55,114 nucleotides of DNA from an uncultured Acidobacteriia bacterium (GCA_903929755.1 CAIYVZ010000175.1:1-55114), one strand, 5' to 3'. Counted from the first letter of the stretch, positions 34,121 through 42,456 are shown. Numbers and translations: made by a program. The notes: generated by a model not told the origin, from the letters alone.

Positions 34121-35061
34121 TGCTCTCCCGAATTGCTGATTCGCTCTTCTGGATTGGCCGGTACATGGAGCGCGCCGACAACACGGCCCGCATCCTGGAC
34201 GTGAACTATCACATGTTGCTGGAGCAACCGCCCGACACGTACAAGCTCCGGTGGGATCCTCTGATCGCCATTACGGGTGAGCGGACGCGCTTCTATCAGC
34301 GGTTTGAAGAGGCCAACGCGCAGACGGCGTTCGACTACCTTGGCTACTCCGCTGACAATCCGAATTCGATTGCGCAGTGCATTATTCTGGCTCGTGAGAA
34401 TGCCCGAACCATTCGCGACCGAATCTCTCGCGAACTTTGGGAAGACATCAACGGCCTGTATCACAAGATCAATAAGCTGCGTGATGAAGGCGAGGGCTTG
34501 TCGCGCTTTTGCGACGCTGTAAAACGCGGCGGGCACCGGTTTCACGGTGTGTGCGATGCGACGCTGGCGCGCGATGAGGGCTGGCATTTCCTGCAGGCCG
34601 GTTGCGCTCTGGAGCGGGCCGAGATGACGGCGCGCATTCTGGATGTCCACTATCACCAGTTGGTAGAAGGGCCGCAGATTCTGAACGAAGCGCGCAGCCA
34701 TGCCTGGGTGGCAGTGCTGAAATCGGTTGCGGCATACGAATTCTATAAGCGGCAACACAGCCACATTGAGCCGACGCAGGTGGCTCAGTTGCTGTTGCTG
34801 GATCCGCGGCATCCTCGCTCGGTGCGTTTTAACCTGGGCGTGCTGCAAAATTCGTTGTATGCCATCAGCGGTTCCGTGCCAGGGTCGTACGCCAACGAAG
34901 GCGAACGCCTGACTGGCCGTGCGCATGAAAGCCTCACGTACGACAGTATTGATGAGATCTTCTCCGGTGGGCTGCACGATTACCTCGAAGAGATGCAGGC
35001 CACCTGCCGGACAATCGGCGCGCATATCTCGCAGACGTATCTGTATTATGCGGTTTCGTAA
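34117..35061 (+). CDS. Alpha-E domain protein (DUF403)
   Basis: The 314-residue all-helical protein begins [25 protein letters not shown], given in part as [18 protein letters not shown], the family signature. Later it has [21 protein letters not shown] and the repeat-like second half with [21 protein letters not shown]. Alpha-E proteins always accompany circularly permuted ATP-grasp genes and are thought to be helper or substrate-binding partners; no activity has been assigned to my knowledge. The ATG at 34117 makes a 4-base overlap with the ATP-grasp stop and has AGGA upstream. A transglutaminase gene starts 29 bases after the stop. Confidence 0.9.
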   Translation: MMLSRIADSLFWIGRYMERADNTARILDVNYHMLLEQPPDTYKLRWDPLIAITGERTRFYQRFEEANAQTAFDYLGYSADNPNSIAQCIILARENARTIRDRISRELWEDINGLYHKINKLRDEGEGLSRFCDAVKRGGHRFHGVCDATLARDEGWHFLQAGCALERAEMTARILDVHYHQLVEGPQILNEARSHAWVAVLKSVAAYEFYKRQHSHIEPTQVAQLLLLDPRHPRSVRFNLGVLQNSLYAISGSVPGSYANEGERLTGRAHESLTYDSIDEIFSGGLHDYLEEMQATCRTIGAHISQTYLYYAVS

Positions 35062-35090
35062 ATGACGTTGCTCCATAAAATGAGAAAATC

Positions 35091-36062
35091 ATGAACCGCT
35101 ACAAGCTCGTCCACGTTACCCAGTTCTCGTATGACGGCATTGTTACCGAAAGCTACAACGAACTGAGGCTCCGTCCCCGGCATGATGAAAGCCAGAGCTG
35201 TCTCTCGTTTCGAGTGACCACAAATCCCGCAGCGAAGGCTGTGGGGCACCAGGACTACTTTGGCAACTGGGTGCACCAGTTCCATATCCTGCCGGAACAC
35301 AGAAAGCTTCGAGTAGAGACGGAAGCCGTGGTCCTGATGCATCCGGTGGCCGAAAAACCGGTTTCGGCAATGACGCTCACGGAACTGGATGTGATGCGGG
35401 ACGATTTGGCGGACGAGCATTTCGACTGGCTGGTGGCGTCAGCTTATTGCCCGTTTGTGCCGGCGATTCTGGATTTGGCCGCAGACGCCGAGCGGGCCTG
35501 TGACGGCACGGTTCACGGCTTCGTCCAGACAGCGTCGTCGTTGATCCACGCGCGGTTTCGATACCAGCAGGGCGCCACGCACGTCCATTCGTCGGTAGAG
35601 GATTGCCTCGAGACCCAGGCGGGCGTTTGCCAGGATTTTTCGCACTTGCTGCTGGCGATCGTGCGGAGCAGGGGGATTCCCGCGCGGTATGTTTCCGGGT
35701 ACCTCGTCCCGCGACAGGGTAACGACGAGCGTGCAGCCATGGAGCGTGTAATCGGAGGCCTGGCGTCGCATGCCTGGGTGCAGGTATTCATTCCGGAGAC
35801 GGGCTGGATCGGGCTGGACCCAACCTCCGGCGAATACGTGGACGCGCAGCATATCCGTATCGCGTACGGTCGCGATTATGGTGACGTGCCGCCAGTGCGC
35901 GGGGTTTACAAGGGCCACGCCGGGCAGAGTCTGGCGGTAGATGTCCACGTACGTCCTGCAGTGGATGATGAAGGTGCTGAGCTGTTACTGGAGACTTCGG
36001 CCACCCCTCCGCTGGATCCGGAAGAAGAACAGCACGCTCAGCAACAGCAACAACAGCAGTAA
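35091..36062 (+). CDS. Transglutaminase-like cysteine protease/transferase
   Basis: The 323-residue protein has the bacterial transglutaminase N-terminal beta domain (1-80, FSYDGIVTESYNELRLRPR) and the papain-like core with catalytic triad Cys180 (ETQAGVCQDFSH), His227 (ASHAWVQVF) and Asp243 (GLDPTSGEYVD). It may cut or join amide bonds and belongs with the ATP-grasp and alpha-E genes just upstream. It is cytosolic: no signal peptide is seen. Odd feature: the C-terminus is acidic and then ends in a glutamine run (EEEQHAQQQQQQQ), encoded by CAG/CAA codons, which could be a slippage product or even a self-substrate. Confidence 0.88.
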   Translation: MNRYKLVHVTQFSYDGIVTESYNELRLRPRHDESQSCLSFRVTTNPAAKAVGHQDYFGNWVHQFHILPEHRKLRVETEAVVLMHPVAEKPVSAMTLTELDVMRDDLADEHFDWLVASAYCPFVPAILDLAADAERACDGTVHGFVQTASSLIHARFRYQQGATHVHSSVEDCLETQAGVCQDFSHLLLAIVRSRGIPARYVSGYLVPRQGNDERAAMERVIGGLASHAWVQVFIPETGWIGLDPTSGEYVDAQHIRIAYGRDYGDVPPVRGVYKGHAGQSLAVDVHVRPAVDDEGAELLLETSATPPLDPEEEQHAQQQQQQQ

Positions 36063-36075
36063 AAAAACGCGAAGC

Positions 36076-36357
36076 TTGTTCCGCCTGGAGACGGCCAATC
36101 TGGACTGGTCCGCCTGTCCCGCCGTCGAAAGTGTGGAGGACAGAAGAAGCGGCGCGTGGGTGTTTCGCAACACGCGGATGCCGGTTGCTACTGTTTTTGA
36201 AAACCTCGAAGTCGGTTCCAGTATTGACGAAATCATTGAGCAGTACGACGTAACGCGCGAACAGATCCAGGCCGTACTTGAATTTGCCGCCCGCAGCCTC
36301 GACGCGCCTCCCGCTCCCGGCGGTGCCGTCGGCACCTCAAATGCGCATTCTGTTTGA
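36076..36357 (+). CDS. DUF433 antitoxin-like protein
   Basis: The product contains a complete DUF433 domain (LDWSACPAVESVEDRRSG, then AWVFRNTRMPVATVFENLE and YDVTREQIQAVLEFAARSL), a winged-helix-like fold commonly paired with DUF5615 PIN-like toxins. There is no good ATG: the start could be TTG at 36076 (93 residues) or CTG at 36100, which has GGAG 9 bases upstream and matches the usual MDW beginning. It lies 13 bases behind the transglutaminase gene and overlaps the toxin remnant by 17 bases. It may still be expressed and orphaned. Confidence 0.65.
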   Translation: MFRLETANLDWSACPAVESVEDRRSGAWVFRNTRMPVATVFENLEVGSSIDEIIEQYDVTREQIQAVLEFAARSLDAPPAPGGAVGTSNAHSV

Positions 36358-36574
36358 CCAGGGCGTTCCCCGCGGCCTCGCATGGACACTTCGGGAACAC
36401 GAAGTTACTGAGGCGAGGAAGTTCGGCTGGGAGAAGGTAACCACGGACAAGAACTTGCGCTACCAACATCAAATCGAATCCCGCGCCTTCCGCCTGCCCC
36501 GGAAGGCTCAATTTGCAAGGCGGTATCAGCACCCCTTTCCGCCCACTGCGGCGCTCGGAACAGGCGAGCCTTAA
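36341..36574 (+). pseudogene. Remnant of a DUF5615 PIN-like toxin
   Basis: The frame opens with the family N-terminus MRILFDQGVPRGLAWTLREH, followed by EVTEARKFGWEK, and then jumps directly to VTTDKNLRYQHQIESRAF. In intact DUF5615 proteins about 20 residues (with a conserved aspartate) lie between the GW-x-x and the TTD-x-NLRYQ motif; here they are missing. The end after about residue 48 has no likeness to the family. So an in-frame internal deletion and a degraded tail have probably inactivated the toxin. From 36575 to 36778 I see nothing coding. Confidence 0.65.
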
Positions 36575-36778
36575 GACTGCCGGACAGGGGCGGACTCACC
36601 GCTCCGACGTATAAAGAGCAAAAAGAGACATCATGACGTCGGACCTTGTCCAACGCTGGATTCGTTGGAGTCCAGTGGCCATTCACGACGTGACGGCAGC
36701 AATCCCATTGATCAGCCAGCACCCGGTCTGATGCACCGTCGAATGCCACGGGATCAAGATCTGCTAACCGAACGGAAC

Positions 36779-38482
36779 TTACTTCTTGCGCAGGAAGTCG
36801 AAATCACAACCTTCGTCGGCCTGGTTTACGTGCTGCAGGAACAGCCAGCCATAGCCTCGGTCGTAGTGCGGTTTCGCGTCGGGCAATTCGGCTAAGCGTC
36901 GTGCGATTTCTTCTTCGGGGACGTGGAGCGTTAAGCGGCGGCCTGCCGTATCCAGTTCCACTTCGTCACCGGTTTGCACGGCCGCCAACGGACCTTTTGC
37001 TGCGGATTCCGGGGCCACGTGGAGGACCACCGTCCCGAAACTGGTGCCGCTCATGCGCGCATCGCTGATCCGGACTATGTCATTGATACCTTGGTCGAGC
37101 AGAACCCGCGGCATCGGGATTTGGCCCCATTCCGGGAAGCCTGGGGCACCTTTCGGGCCACAGTTCTTCATCACCAGGACGGTATCTTTCGTCACCGGCA
37201 GGTCTGGTGAGTCGATGATCTCGTGCATTTCGTGGTAGTTTTCGAACACAAACGCTTTTCCACGGTGCTGCAGCAGATGGGGTGACGCGGCAGTGTGCTT
37301 GATGACCGCTCCACGGGGTGCGAGGTTGCCCCCAAGGACGACGGTCCCGCCTTCGGCGGAGAGCGGGTTTGCCACCTCTCGAATCACGTCATTATTCCAG
37401 CATTGTGCCCCGGACACGTTCTCGGCCACCGTCTTGCCGTTCACCGTGATGGAATCCTGGTGCAGCAGGGGCAGAATCCGGTTCATGACGGCGGGAATGC
37501 CGCCCGCTTCAAACAGATCCTCCATCAGGTATTCGCCGGAAGGTTTGATGTTGGCGATACAGGGGGTCCGGCTGGAGATACGGTCGAAATCTTCCAGCTT
37601 CAGCTCGATACCGAGGCGTCCCGCAATGGCCAGAAGGTGGACGACAGCGTTGGTGGAGCCGCCAATCGCCATGTTGACCGTGATCGCGTTCTCAATCGCC
37701 TGCCGGGTCATGATTTTCGAGGGTTTCAGGTCTTCGAGCGCCATTTCGACTGCGCGCTGACCGCTCATTTCGGCCAGCGTCAGGCGGCGGGAGTCGGGCG
37801 CGGGGATGGCCGCGCAGCCTGGCAGGGTCATGCCCATGGCCTCAGCCACGGCCGCCATGGAACTGGCGGTGCCCATTACGGTGCAGTGTCCGGCGGACCG
37901 CGCCAACCCGCCTTCAATTTCGCAGAGTTCTTCGTCGGTCATGCGGCCTGCGCGGTAAAGATCGAACAGTTTTCGCCCGTCGGTACCGGCCCCGAGTTTC
38001 CGATTCCTCCACTGGCCGCTCAGCATTGGCCCGCCGGTGACGACGATTGCTGGAATATCGGCGCTGGCCGCGCCCATAATCTGCGCCGGAGTGGTCTTAT
38101 CGCAACCGCAAAGCAGCACCACCGCGTCAATCGGATTGGCCCGGATCGACTCTTCCACGTCCATCGACATCAGGTTGCGGAAAAGCATGGACGTCGGCTT
38201 CATGAACATCTCGCCCAGAGAGATGGTGGGGAATTCCAGAGGAAAACCCCCGGCACGCCAGACGCCACGCTTCACTGCCTCGGCCACCTGCTTCAGGTGC
38301 GCGTTGCAGTTGTTGAGTTCGCTCCAGGAGTTGCAAATGCCGATGACGGGCTTGTTATCGAAAACATCGGCCGTGAAGCCCTCGGAACGAAGCCAGGCGC
38401 GCCTCGAAAAATTGTAATATTCCTTGCCGTTCCACCACGTCTGACTTCGAAGGCCGGTCTTGCTGCTCAAATCGCTTGACAT
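36779..38482 (-). CDS. IlvD/Edd-family dehydratase, probable sugar-acid dehydratase
   Basis: The 567-residue enzyme removes water from a 2,3-dihydroxy acid using an Fe-S cluster and magnesium. Cys59, Cys127 and Cys200 stand in cluster-ligand positions, and Lys129 (GCDKTTPA) matches the carbamylated metal-binding lysine. The catalytic serine lies in ARMSGTSFG (Ser478). From memory this Cys59/127/200 numbering equals that of Rhizobium L-arabinonate dehydratase, and the ending HVNQADEGCDFDFL is also of that sugar-acid subgroup, so an aldonate such as arabinonate or xylonate is a likelier substrate than dihydroxyisovalerate. The ATG at 38482 is chosen over an in-frame TTG one codon upstream. No other pathway gene adjoins. 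Confidence 0.88.
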   Translation of the reverse strand: MSSDLSSKTGLRSQTWWNGKEYYNFSRRAWLRSEGFTADVFDNKPVIGICNSWSELNNCNAHLKQVAEAVKRGVWRAGGFPLEFPTISLGEMFMKPTSMLFRNLMSMDVEESIRANPIDAVVLLCGCDKTTPAQIMGAASADIPAIVVTGGPMLSGQWRNRKLGAGTDGRKLFDLYRAGRMTDEELCEIEGGLARSAGHCTVMGTASSMAAVAEAMGMTLPGCAAIPAPDSRRLTLAEMSGQRAVEMALEDLKPSKIMTRQAIENAITVNMAIGGSTNAVVHLLAIAGRLGIELKLEDFDRISSRTPCIANIKPSGEYLMEDLFEAGGIPAVMNRILPLLHQDSITVNGKTVAENVSGAQCWNNDVIREVANPLSAEGGTVVLGGNLAPRGAVIKHTAASPHLLQHRGKAFVFENYHEMHEIIDSPDLPVTKDTVLVMKNCGPKGAPGFPEWGQIPMPRVLLDQGINDIVRISDARMSGTSFGTVVLHVAPESAAKGPLAAVQTGDEVELDTAGRRLTLHVPEEEIARRLAELPDAKPHYDRGYGWLFLQHVNQADEGCDFDFLRKK

Positions 38483-38561
38483 CAATAGCTAACATACACC
38501 TTCACAATTGTTTCGCCGATTGGTCAAGTGATTGTAACGCAGACAGTTTACAACTATAGAC

Positions 38562-39431
38562 ATGAGGGTTGACCTCCATGTACACACAGTCCACTCGGGC
38601 CTCTGCACCGTACCCGGGCTCTCACGGGTTTGCCGTGAGTCGTACAACGAACCTCGTGCGCTTTACCAGACGCTGAAGGCGCGTGGTATGGACCTTGTCA
38701 CGGTCACCGACCACGACTCTATCGATGCCGCCGAGGAGCTGCGGCATTACCCCGATTTCTTCCTGAGCGAAGAAGTCACCTGCACCCTGCCAAGCGGCAC
38801 CGAAATGCACGCGGGTGTCTACGGCATTCAGGAAGCGGACCACACCGAACTGCAGCGCCGCCGTCACGATGTGGAGAGTCTGCTGGCCTACTGCACCGAA
38901 CGCAGCCTCTTTGTGAGCGTCAACCACATCTACTCCAGCCTGACCGGGCGGCGTACGCAGGAAGACTTTGACCTGTTCGCGAGCAGCTTTCATGGCGTGG
39001 AGACACAGAATGGGCAGATACTAAGAGTAGCGAACAAACTTGCGGCTCAATTTGCCGCGCGATATGACAAACCAGCAATTGGCGGAAGCGACGCCCACAC
39101 CCTTCACGGTGCGGGTAAGACGTGGACTGAAGTTCGCGGCGCCGCCAACGCTCAGGATTTTCTCGCCGGAGTTCGCAGGGGCCACGGTCTCGCCGAGGGC
39201 GAATCGGGCGACTATATGAAACTTACAACCGCAGTCTTCGGTATCGGTGGCTCGTTCCTGCGCAACAATGCGCGGATGGCCGCCCTGGGGGCTCTGTTTC
39301 CCCTGGCTGCGGCCGTGACGCTGGGTAACTACTTCTGTGAACTGGCTTTTGCCTGGTACTGGGGTGCGAAACACCGTGCTTTGGAACCTGCGGGGCTTAC
39401 TCAGCCTGCGGGTGCCGAGGTGACGTTGTGA
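38562..39431 (+). CDS. PHP-domain phosphoesterase with membrane tail
   Basis: The 289-residue protein starts MRVDLHVHTVHSGLC; His6 and His8 are PHP metal ligands. Further ligands appear in VTVTDHDSIDAAEEL, in the SVNHIYSS motif and in GGSDAHTLHGAGKTW. PHP enzymes split phosphoesters (for example histidinol phosphate or phosphorylated nucleotides) with three metals. Unlike most PHP proteins it ends in a hydrophobic helix (about 242-262, ALGALFPLAAAVTLGNYF) that could anchor it to the membrane. It overlaps the next PAP2 phosphatase gene by 4 bases (GTGA), which suggests a joint role in phospholipid or polyprenyl-phosphate turnover (inference). Confidence 0.87.
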   Translation: MRVDLHVHTVHSGLCTVPGLSRVCRESYNEPRALYQTLKARGMDLVTVTDHDSIDAAEELRHYPDFFLSEEVTCTLPSGTEMHAGVYGIQEADHTELQRRRHDVESLLAYCTERSLFVSVNHIYSSLTGRRTQEDFDLFASSFHGVETQNGQILRVANKLAAQFAARYDKPAIGGSDAHTLHGAGKTWTEVRGAANAQDFLAGVRRGHGLAEGESGDYMKLTTAVFGIGGSFLRNNARMAALGALFPLAAAVTLGNYFCELAFAWYWGAKHRALEPAGLTQPAGAEVTL

Positions 39432-39967
39432 GTATGATGCTGGAACGCGCCCTGTACAACCTGAGCCGCCCGGACCATGGTCTGATGCGCCGGGTAAATC
39501 GTTGGAGCGCACCGCGCTGGTTCCGCTGGTGGATGCTGATGGCTACTCGCGCGGGTGACGGCTGGCTCTGGGGCGCGATTGGAATCGCCGTCCTGCTCTC
39601 GCCCGCTACCGCGCGCTTCCAGGCAGTGGAAGCAGCTATTACAGCTATCGCCGTTGGGGTGGCTGTTTTTCAGGGGACAAAGCGGATTTTTCGCCGGACG
39701 CGGCCACGCGACATATTTCCCCATTGCTGGGCACAGATTCACACCCGCGACGTGTTTTCCTTCCCGTCCGGCCATTCGACAACAGCCTTTGCCGTGGCGT
39801 TGAGTTTGGGTTCGTTTTTTCCTGAGATTCTCCCGCTCCTGCTGGTGATCGCGGCGAATATTGCCGTCTCACGAGTCATTGTCGGGATGCATTTTTTGAG
39901 CGACGTCCTGGTAGGTTCCGGTCTTGGAGCCTGCATTGGGTACGCTGCTTTCCGTTTCGTCGCTTAA
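39428..39967 (+). CDS. PAP2-family membrane phosphatase
   Basis: The 179-residue integral membrane protein carries the three PAP2 motifs: KRIFRRTRPRD (K-x6-RP), FPSGHSTTAFAVAL (PSGH) and SRVIVGMHFLSDVLVG (SR-x5-H-x3-D). These form the acid-phosphatase active site for lipid phosphates such as phosphatidate or undecaprenyl pyrophosphate. Several hydrophobic helices flank them. The GTG at 39428 overlaps the PHP stop; ATGs at 39434 and 39437 are alternatives behind the same GAGGTGA. Its partner gene encodes another phosphatase. Confidence 0.9.
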   Translation: MSMMLERALYNLSRPDHGLMRRVNRWSAPRWFRWWMLMATRAGDGWLWGAIGIAVLLSPATARFQAVEAAITAIAVGVAVFQGTKRIFRRTRPRDIFPHCWAQIHTRDVFSFPSGHSTTAFAVALSLGSFFPEILPLLLVIAANIAVSRVIVGMHFLSDVLVGSGLGACIGYAAFRFVA

Positions 39968-40056
39968 ACAGCGCCAGGCGCATGTCCTGGGCGGTTTGAG
40001 CGCGCTCTGAGCAAGGACCGGCGGGTCACAGTCTGCTTCGCTTATTGAGGTGACTG

Positions 40057-40085
40057 GGCCCTTCCGGGCCAGGCTGGGCTTTTTC
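40057..40085 (+). terminator. Weak terminator candidate after the PAP2 gene
   Basis: GGCCC-TTCC-GGGCC (40057-40070) is a compact hairpin, followed after nine bases by a T run (40080-40084). The gap to the T run makes it imperfect. The rest of 39968-40114 shows nothing recognisable. Confidence 0.3.
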
Positions 40086-40114
40086 CTCCCCTCCTGATTC
40101 GATAGACTTCTGGC

Positions 40115-41089
40115 ATGAGAACCAGACTTCTCCTCACCCTTTTTCTGCCTCCTCTGCTGTTCGCCGCAGACGCCCGGTTCGCCGTTGTGCAAAAACTGTC
40201 GGGTACCGTGGGCTTTTACGACGAAAGCGGCAAACACCTGGGCGACGCGAAAGTTGGCCTGCATCCCCATGAAGCGGCACTTTCCCCGGACGGCAAAACA
40301 CTCTACGCGTCGGATAACGGCGTCGTCTGGATGACGGAAACCGGCGATGGTGAGAATACTGTTTCCATCGTCGATGTCGCCAGCCATACGCGTACAGGCG
40401 TTATCGACCTCGGTTCTTTCCACCGGCCCCACGGCATCACAGTGGTCCCCCAAACGGGCAAGCTGCTGGTGACCACCGAGCATCCCAACGCCCTCCTCCT
40501 GGTGGACCCGAAAGCGAAGAAGGTTCTCCGATCCTGGGACGTTCAGGGTGCCGCGCCCCACATGGTGGTGCTGTCCGGGAACGGCGAATGGGCCTTTACC
40601 AGTGACAGCAATAGCGGTGAGCTTTCGGTAATCAACCTGAATACGAACGCTGTCCGGGTAATTTCGGCCGGAAAGCGCCCGCAGGGTCAGGCTTTCTCTC
40701 CTGATGGGAAAACGCTCTACGTCACGATCGCGGATGAGGCCTCCATCGCCATCTTCGACCTTGCCACCATGGCGTTTAGCGGGCGCGTCGCCACCGGTAA
40801 GACGCCGGTCAGGGTTGCGGTCACGCCGGATGGAAAGACGCTCGTCTACGCGCTGCAGGAGGCCAATGCGGTGGGTTTTGCGGATCTGGCCACGCGGCGC
40901 CAGGTGGCGGAAGTGCCCTGTGGAGGCCCCACCATGTCGATGTCTTTATCGCGGGACGGCAAATTCGCGTACACGGGAATTCAGGAACAGGACAAGATTG
41001 TGGAGATCTCGGTTGCTGCGCACAAAGTGACCCGTACCTTTACCGCGCCGAAGGGTTCAGGGCCTGATCCGGTAATCATTTTACGCTGA
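40115..41089 (+). CDS. Exported YncE-like seven-bladed beta-propeller protein
   Basis: The 324-residue protein has a signal peptide (MRTRLLLTLFLPPLLFAADA) and repeated blades with the motif SPDGKTLYASD, SPDGKTLYVTI and TPDGKTLVYAL. This is the YVTN/YncE (lactonase-like) family, whose members are periplasmic or secreted propellers that bind ligands, DNA or serve as quinohemoprotein-like scaffolds; a function here cannot be assigned. No heme motif is present. The ATG at 40115 starts the signal peptide directly. It stands alone, with 158 bases before hfq. Confidence 0.88.
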   Translation: MRTRLLLTLFLPPLLFAADARFAVVQKLSGTVGFYDESGKHLGDAKVGLHPHEAALSPDGKTLYASDNGVVWMTETGDGENTVSIVDVASHTRTGVIDLGSFHRPHGITVVPQTGKLLVTTEHPNALLLVDPKAKKVLRSWDVQGAAPHMVVLSGNGEWAFTSDSNSGELSVINLNTNAVRVISAGKRPQGQAFSPDGKTLYVTIADEASIAIFDLATMAFSGRVATGKTPVRVAVTPDGKTLVYALQEANAVGFADLATRRQVAEVPCGGPTMSMSLSRDGKFAYTGIQEQDKIVEISVAAHKVTRTFTAPKGSGPDPVIILR

Positions 41090-41247
41090 TCATCTTCTGT
41101 TTTTGGTAGAACACCTGTGCATATCCCCAGCGGTGTGATATCAATTAAAGCAAAGGTTGGAAGAACCCCTGCTGGCCCCTGAGCACCGTCTCAGTTCCTA
41201 CAAAACCGGGCCTGTGTAGCGCTTCCAGTCGCCAGAAAGGAACTCCC

Positions 41248-41565
41248 GTGGAGTCCGGAAACCGGAAGTTAATCCGCCCCTATTTGAGCGAGATGAAAGA
41301 AAAGACGGAGGCCCCGCGTAAAAGTGCGGGAGCACCGCAGAAGCGTCCTGTCCCACCCGACCAGACCAACGCTGAGAATTTCTATTATGTAAAGCAAATG
41401 CAGGGAAAAACCCCGATGGTGATTACGCTGAAAGACGGCGAACTCGTTAAGGGAGTTATCGAGTGGTATGACCGCTCTTGCCTGAAGGTGAACCGCGATG
41501 GGGCACCGAACGTGTTGTTGTACAAGAGCAACATCAAGTACATGTTCAAGGATGGAGAGGCCTGA
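41248..41565 (+). CDS. hfq: RNA chaperone Hfq with N-terminal extension
   Basis: The Sm-like core is at about residues 42-105: NAENFYYVKQMQGKTPMVITL forms helix 1 and strand 1 (in part YYVKQMQGKTPMVITLKDG), then GVIEWYDRSCLKVNR and the second Sm motif NVLLYKSNIKYM, where enterobacterial Hfq has YKHAIS. Hfq hexamers bind sRNAs and A-rich mRNA tails. A basic, disordered extension of about 40 residues (KEKTEAPRKSAGAPQKRP) precedes the core, whereas most Hfq proteins carry extra residues at the C-terminus. The start is GTG at 41248 with AAGGA upstream; internal ATG at 41293 could give a shorter form. The stop lies inside a long hairpin. Confidence 0.9.
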   Translation: MESGNRKLIRPYLSEMKEKTEAPRKSAGAPQKRPVPPDQTNAENFYYVKQMQGKTPMVITLKDGELVKGVIEWYDRSCLKVNRDGAPNVLLYKSNIKYMFKDGEA

Positions 41566-41581
41566 TCGGGCCTCTCCATCC
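41550..41581. terminator. Long perfect hairpin over the hfq stop codon
   Basis: GGATGGAGAGGCC (41550-41562) and GGCCTCTCCATCC (41569-41581) pair perfectly over 13 bp with a 6-base loop. The TGA stop of hfq is in the loop. Only a weak T tract follows on the plus strand (TGATTTCT). It probably ends both hfq and the convergent thioesterase transcript or protects the 3' end. Confidence 0.75.
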
Positions 41582-41587
41582 TGATTT

Positions 41588-42073
41588 CTAACCGCGTCGG
41601 CGGTTTTGCAACCGGTAGTCCCGCCTTGCTCCAGCTTCCTGAAACGCTCGCTGTTCTTCCTCGGTCTCCGGGATCACGGGCGGGACGGCTACGCCGTGCC
41701 CTTCTTTATCCACCGCAACAAACGTGAGAAACGCGGACGAAACATGTTGCTGCCTGCCTGAAAGCGGGTCCTCCATCATGACGCGGACGCCCACTTCCAT
41801 AGACGTCCGAAACGCCCGGTTCACCGCGGCATGGAGCCGCACCAGTTGCCCGATTTTCACCGGATTGATGAACTCCATGTGGTCGACCGAGGCCGTTACC
41901 ACTGGATTCCGGCAGTGACGCATCGCCGTGATCGCTCCGGCCAGGTCCACCAGGTGCATGATCTTGCCGCCCAGCACGTTGCCGTGCATGTTCGCGTCGT
42001 TCGGGAGCGCAAGTTCGGAATACTCGGAAACGGATTCCCGCACGTAGTGCCCTTCCAGAGATGTCGTTTCCAT
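41588..42073 (-). CDS. Acyl-CoA thioesterase (hotdog fold)
   Basis: The 161-residue protein is of the YciA/BACH-like hotdog thioesterase group, which hydrolyses acyl-CoA to free acid and CoA. The key block is NDANMHGNVLGGKIMHLVDL, where the aspartate at the helix start and the GG are typical, followed by VVTASVDHMEFINPVKIGQLV and SMEVGVRVMMEDPLSG. The ATG at 42073 shares one base with the stop of the upstream hypothetical gene (TAATG). Sequence upstream in the same frame belongs to that gene, so the longer form is not credible. Confidence 0.92.
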   Translation of the reverse strand: METTSLEGHYVRESVSEYSELALPNDANMHGNVLGGKIMHLVDLAGAITAMRHCRNPVVTASVDHMEFINPVKIGQLVRLHAAVNRAFRTSMEVGVRVMMEDPLSGRQQHVSSAFLTFVAVDKEGHGVAVPPVIPETEEEQRAFQEAGARRDYRLQNRRRG

Positions 42074-42456
42074 TACCAATTCATTCCTTTTCGACGCAGA
42101 TAGACCGCGATACAGGCCCGTGCCTGCGCTTCCAGCGGAGTTGACCCCACCGGAGCTTCCCGCAGGGTCAGGACACCCACGGAGACCGGGTGGTGGTCTT
42201 TTTCGTACGACCACGCCACTTCAATGACGCTGGCGCGATGGGATTTGATTCGGAAGCGTGCCGCATCCACCGGGGAAACCATCGCGTGGGGGCAAAAGGC
42301 GCGGGCATAGCCCTGGTTACAGCCGGTTCGGAGCAGAACCTCGCCCGGGTCGGCATCAGGAACAGCCGCGCACTTTCCGGCAAACACGGCGCCCAGAGGC
42401 GAAGCGGGGGCCCCTCCGGCCAGCGGCGTAACGGGCAGGAAATAGGGGCATGCCAT
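42073..42456 (-). CDS. Hypothetical protein with four spaced cysteines
   Basis: I do not recognise this 127-residue protein. It starts MACPYFLPVTPLAGG and has cysteines at 3, 29, 46 and 55 (GKCAAV, RTGCNQGYARAFCPHA), which might bind a metal or a small iron-sulfur cluster. The second half has charged beta-like segments (SVIEVAWSYEKDHH). There is no signal peptide. The ATG at 42456 is used; an in-frame ATG 12 codons upstream would run into the divergent TPR start. It is translationally coupled to the thioesterase gene by TAATG. Confidence 0.65.
   Translation of the reverse strand: MACPYFLPVTPLAGGAPASPLGAVFAGKCAAVPDADPGEVLLRTGCNQGYARAFCPHAMVSPVDAARFRIKSHRASVIEVAWSYEKDHHPVSVGVLTLREAPVGSTPLEAQARACIAVYLRRKGMNW

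Noticed and set aside
35941-36075. ATG start of the DUF433 protein inside the transglutaminase gene
   Set aside because: It would add 45 residues with no family likeness that are translated from the glutamine-tail codons in another frame; TTG 36076 or CTG 36100 fits the domain start.
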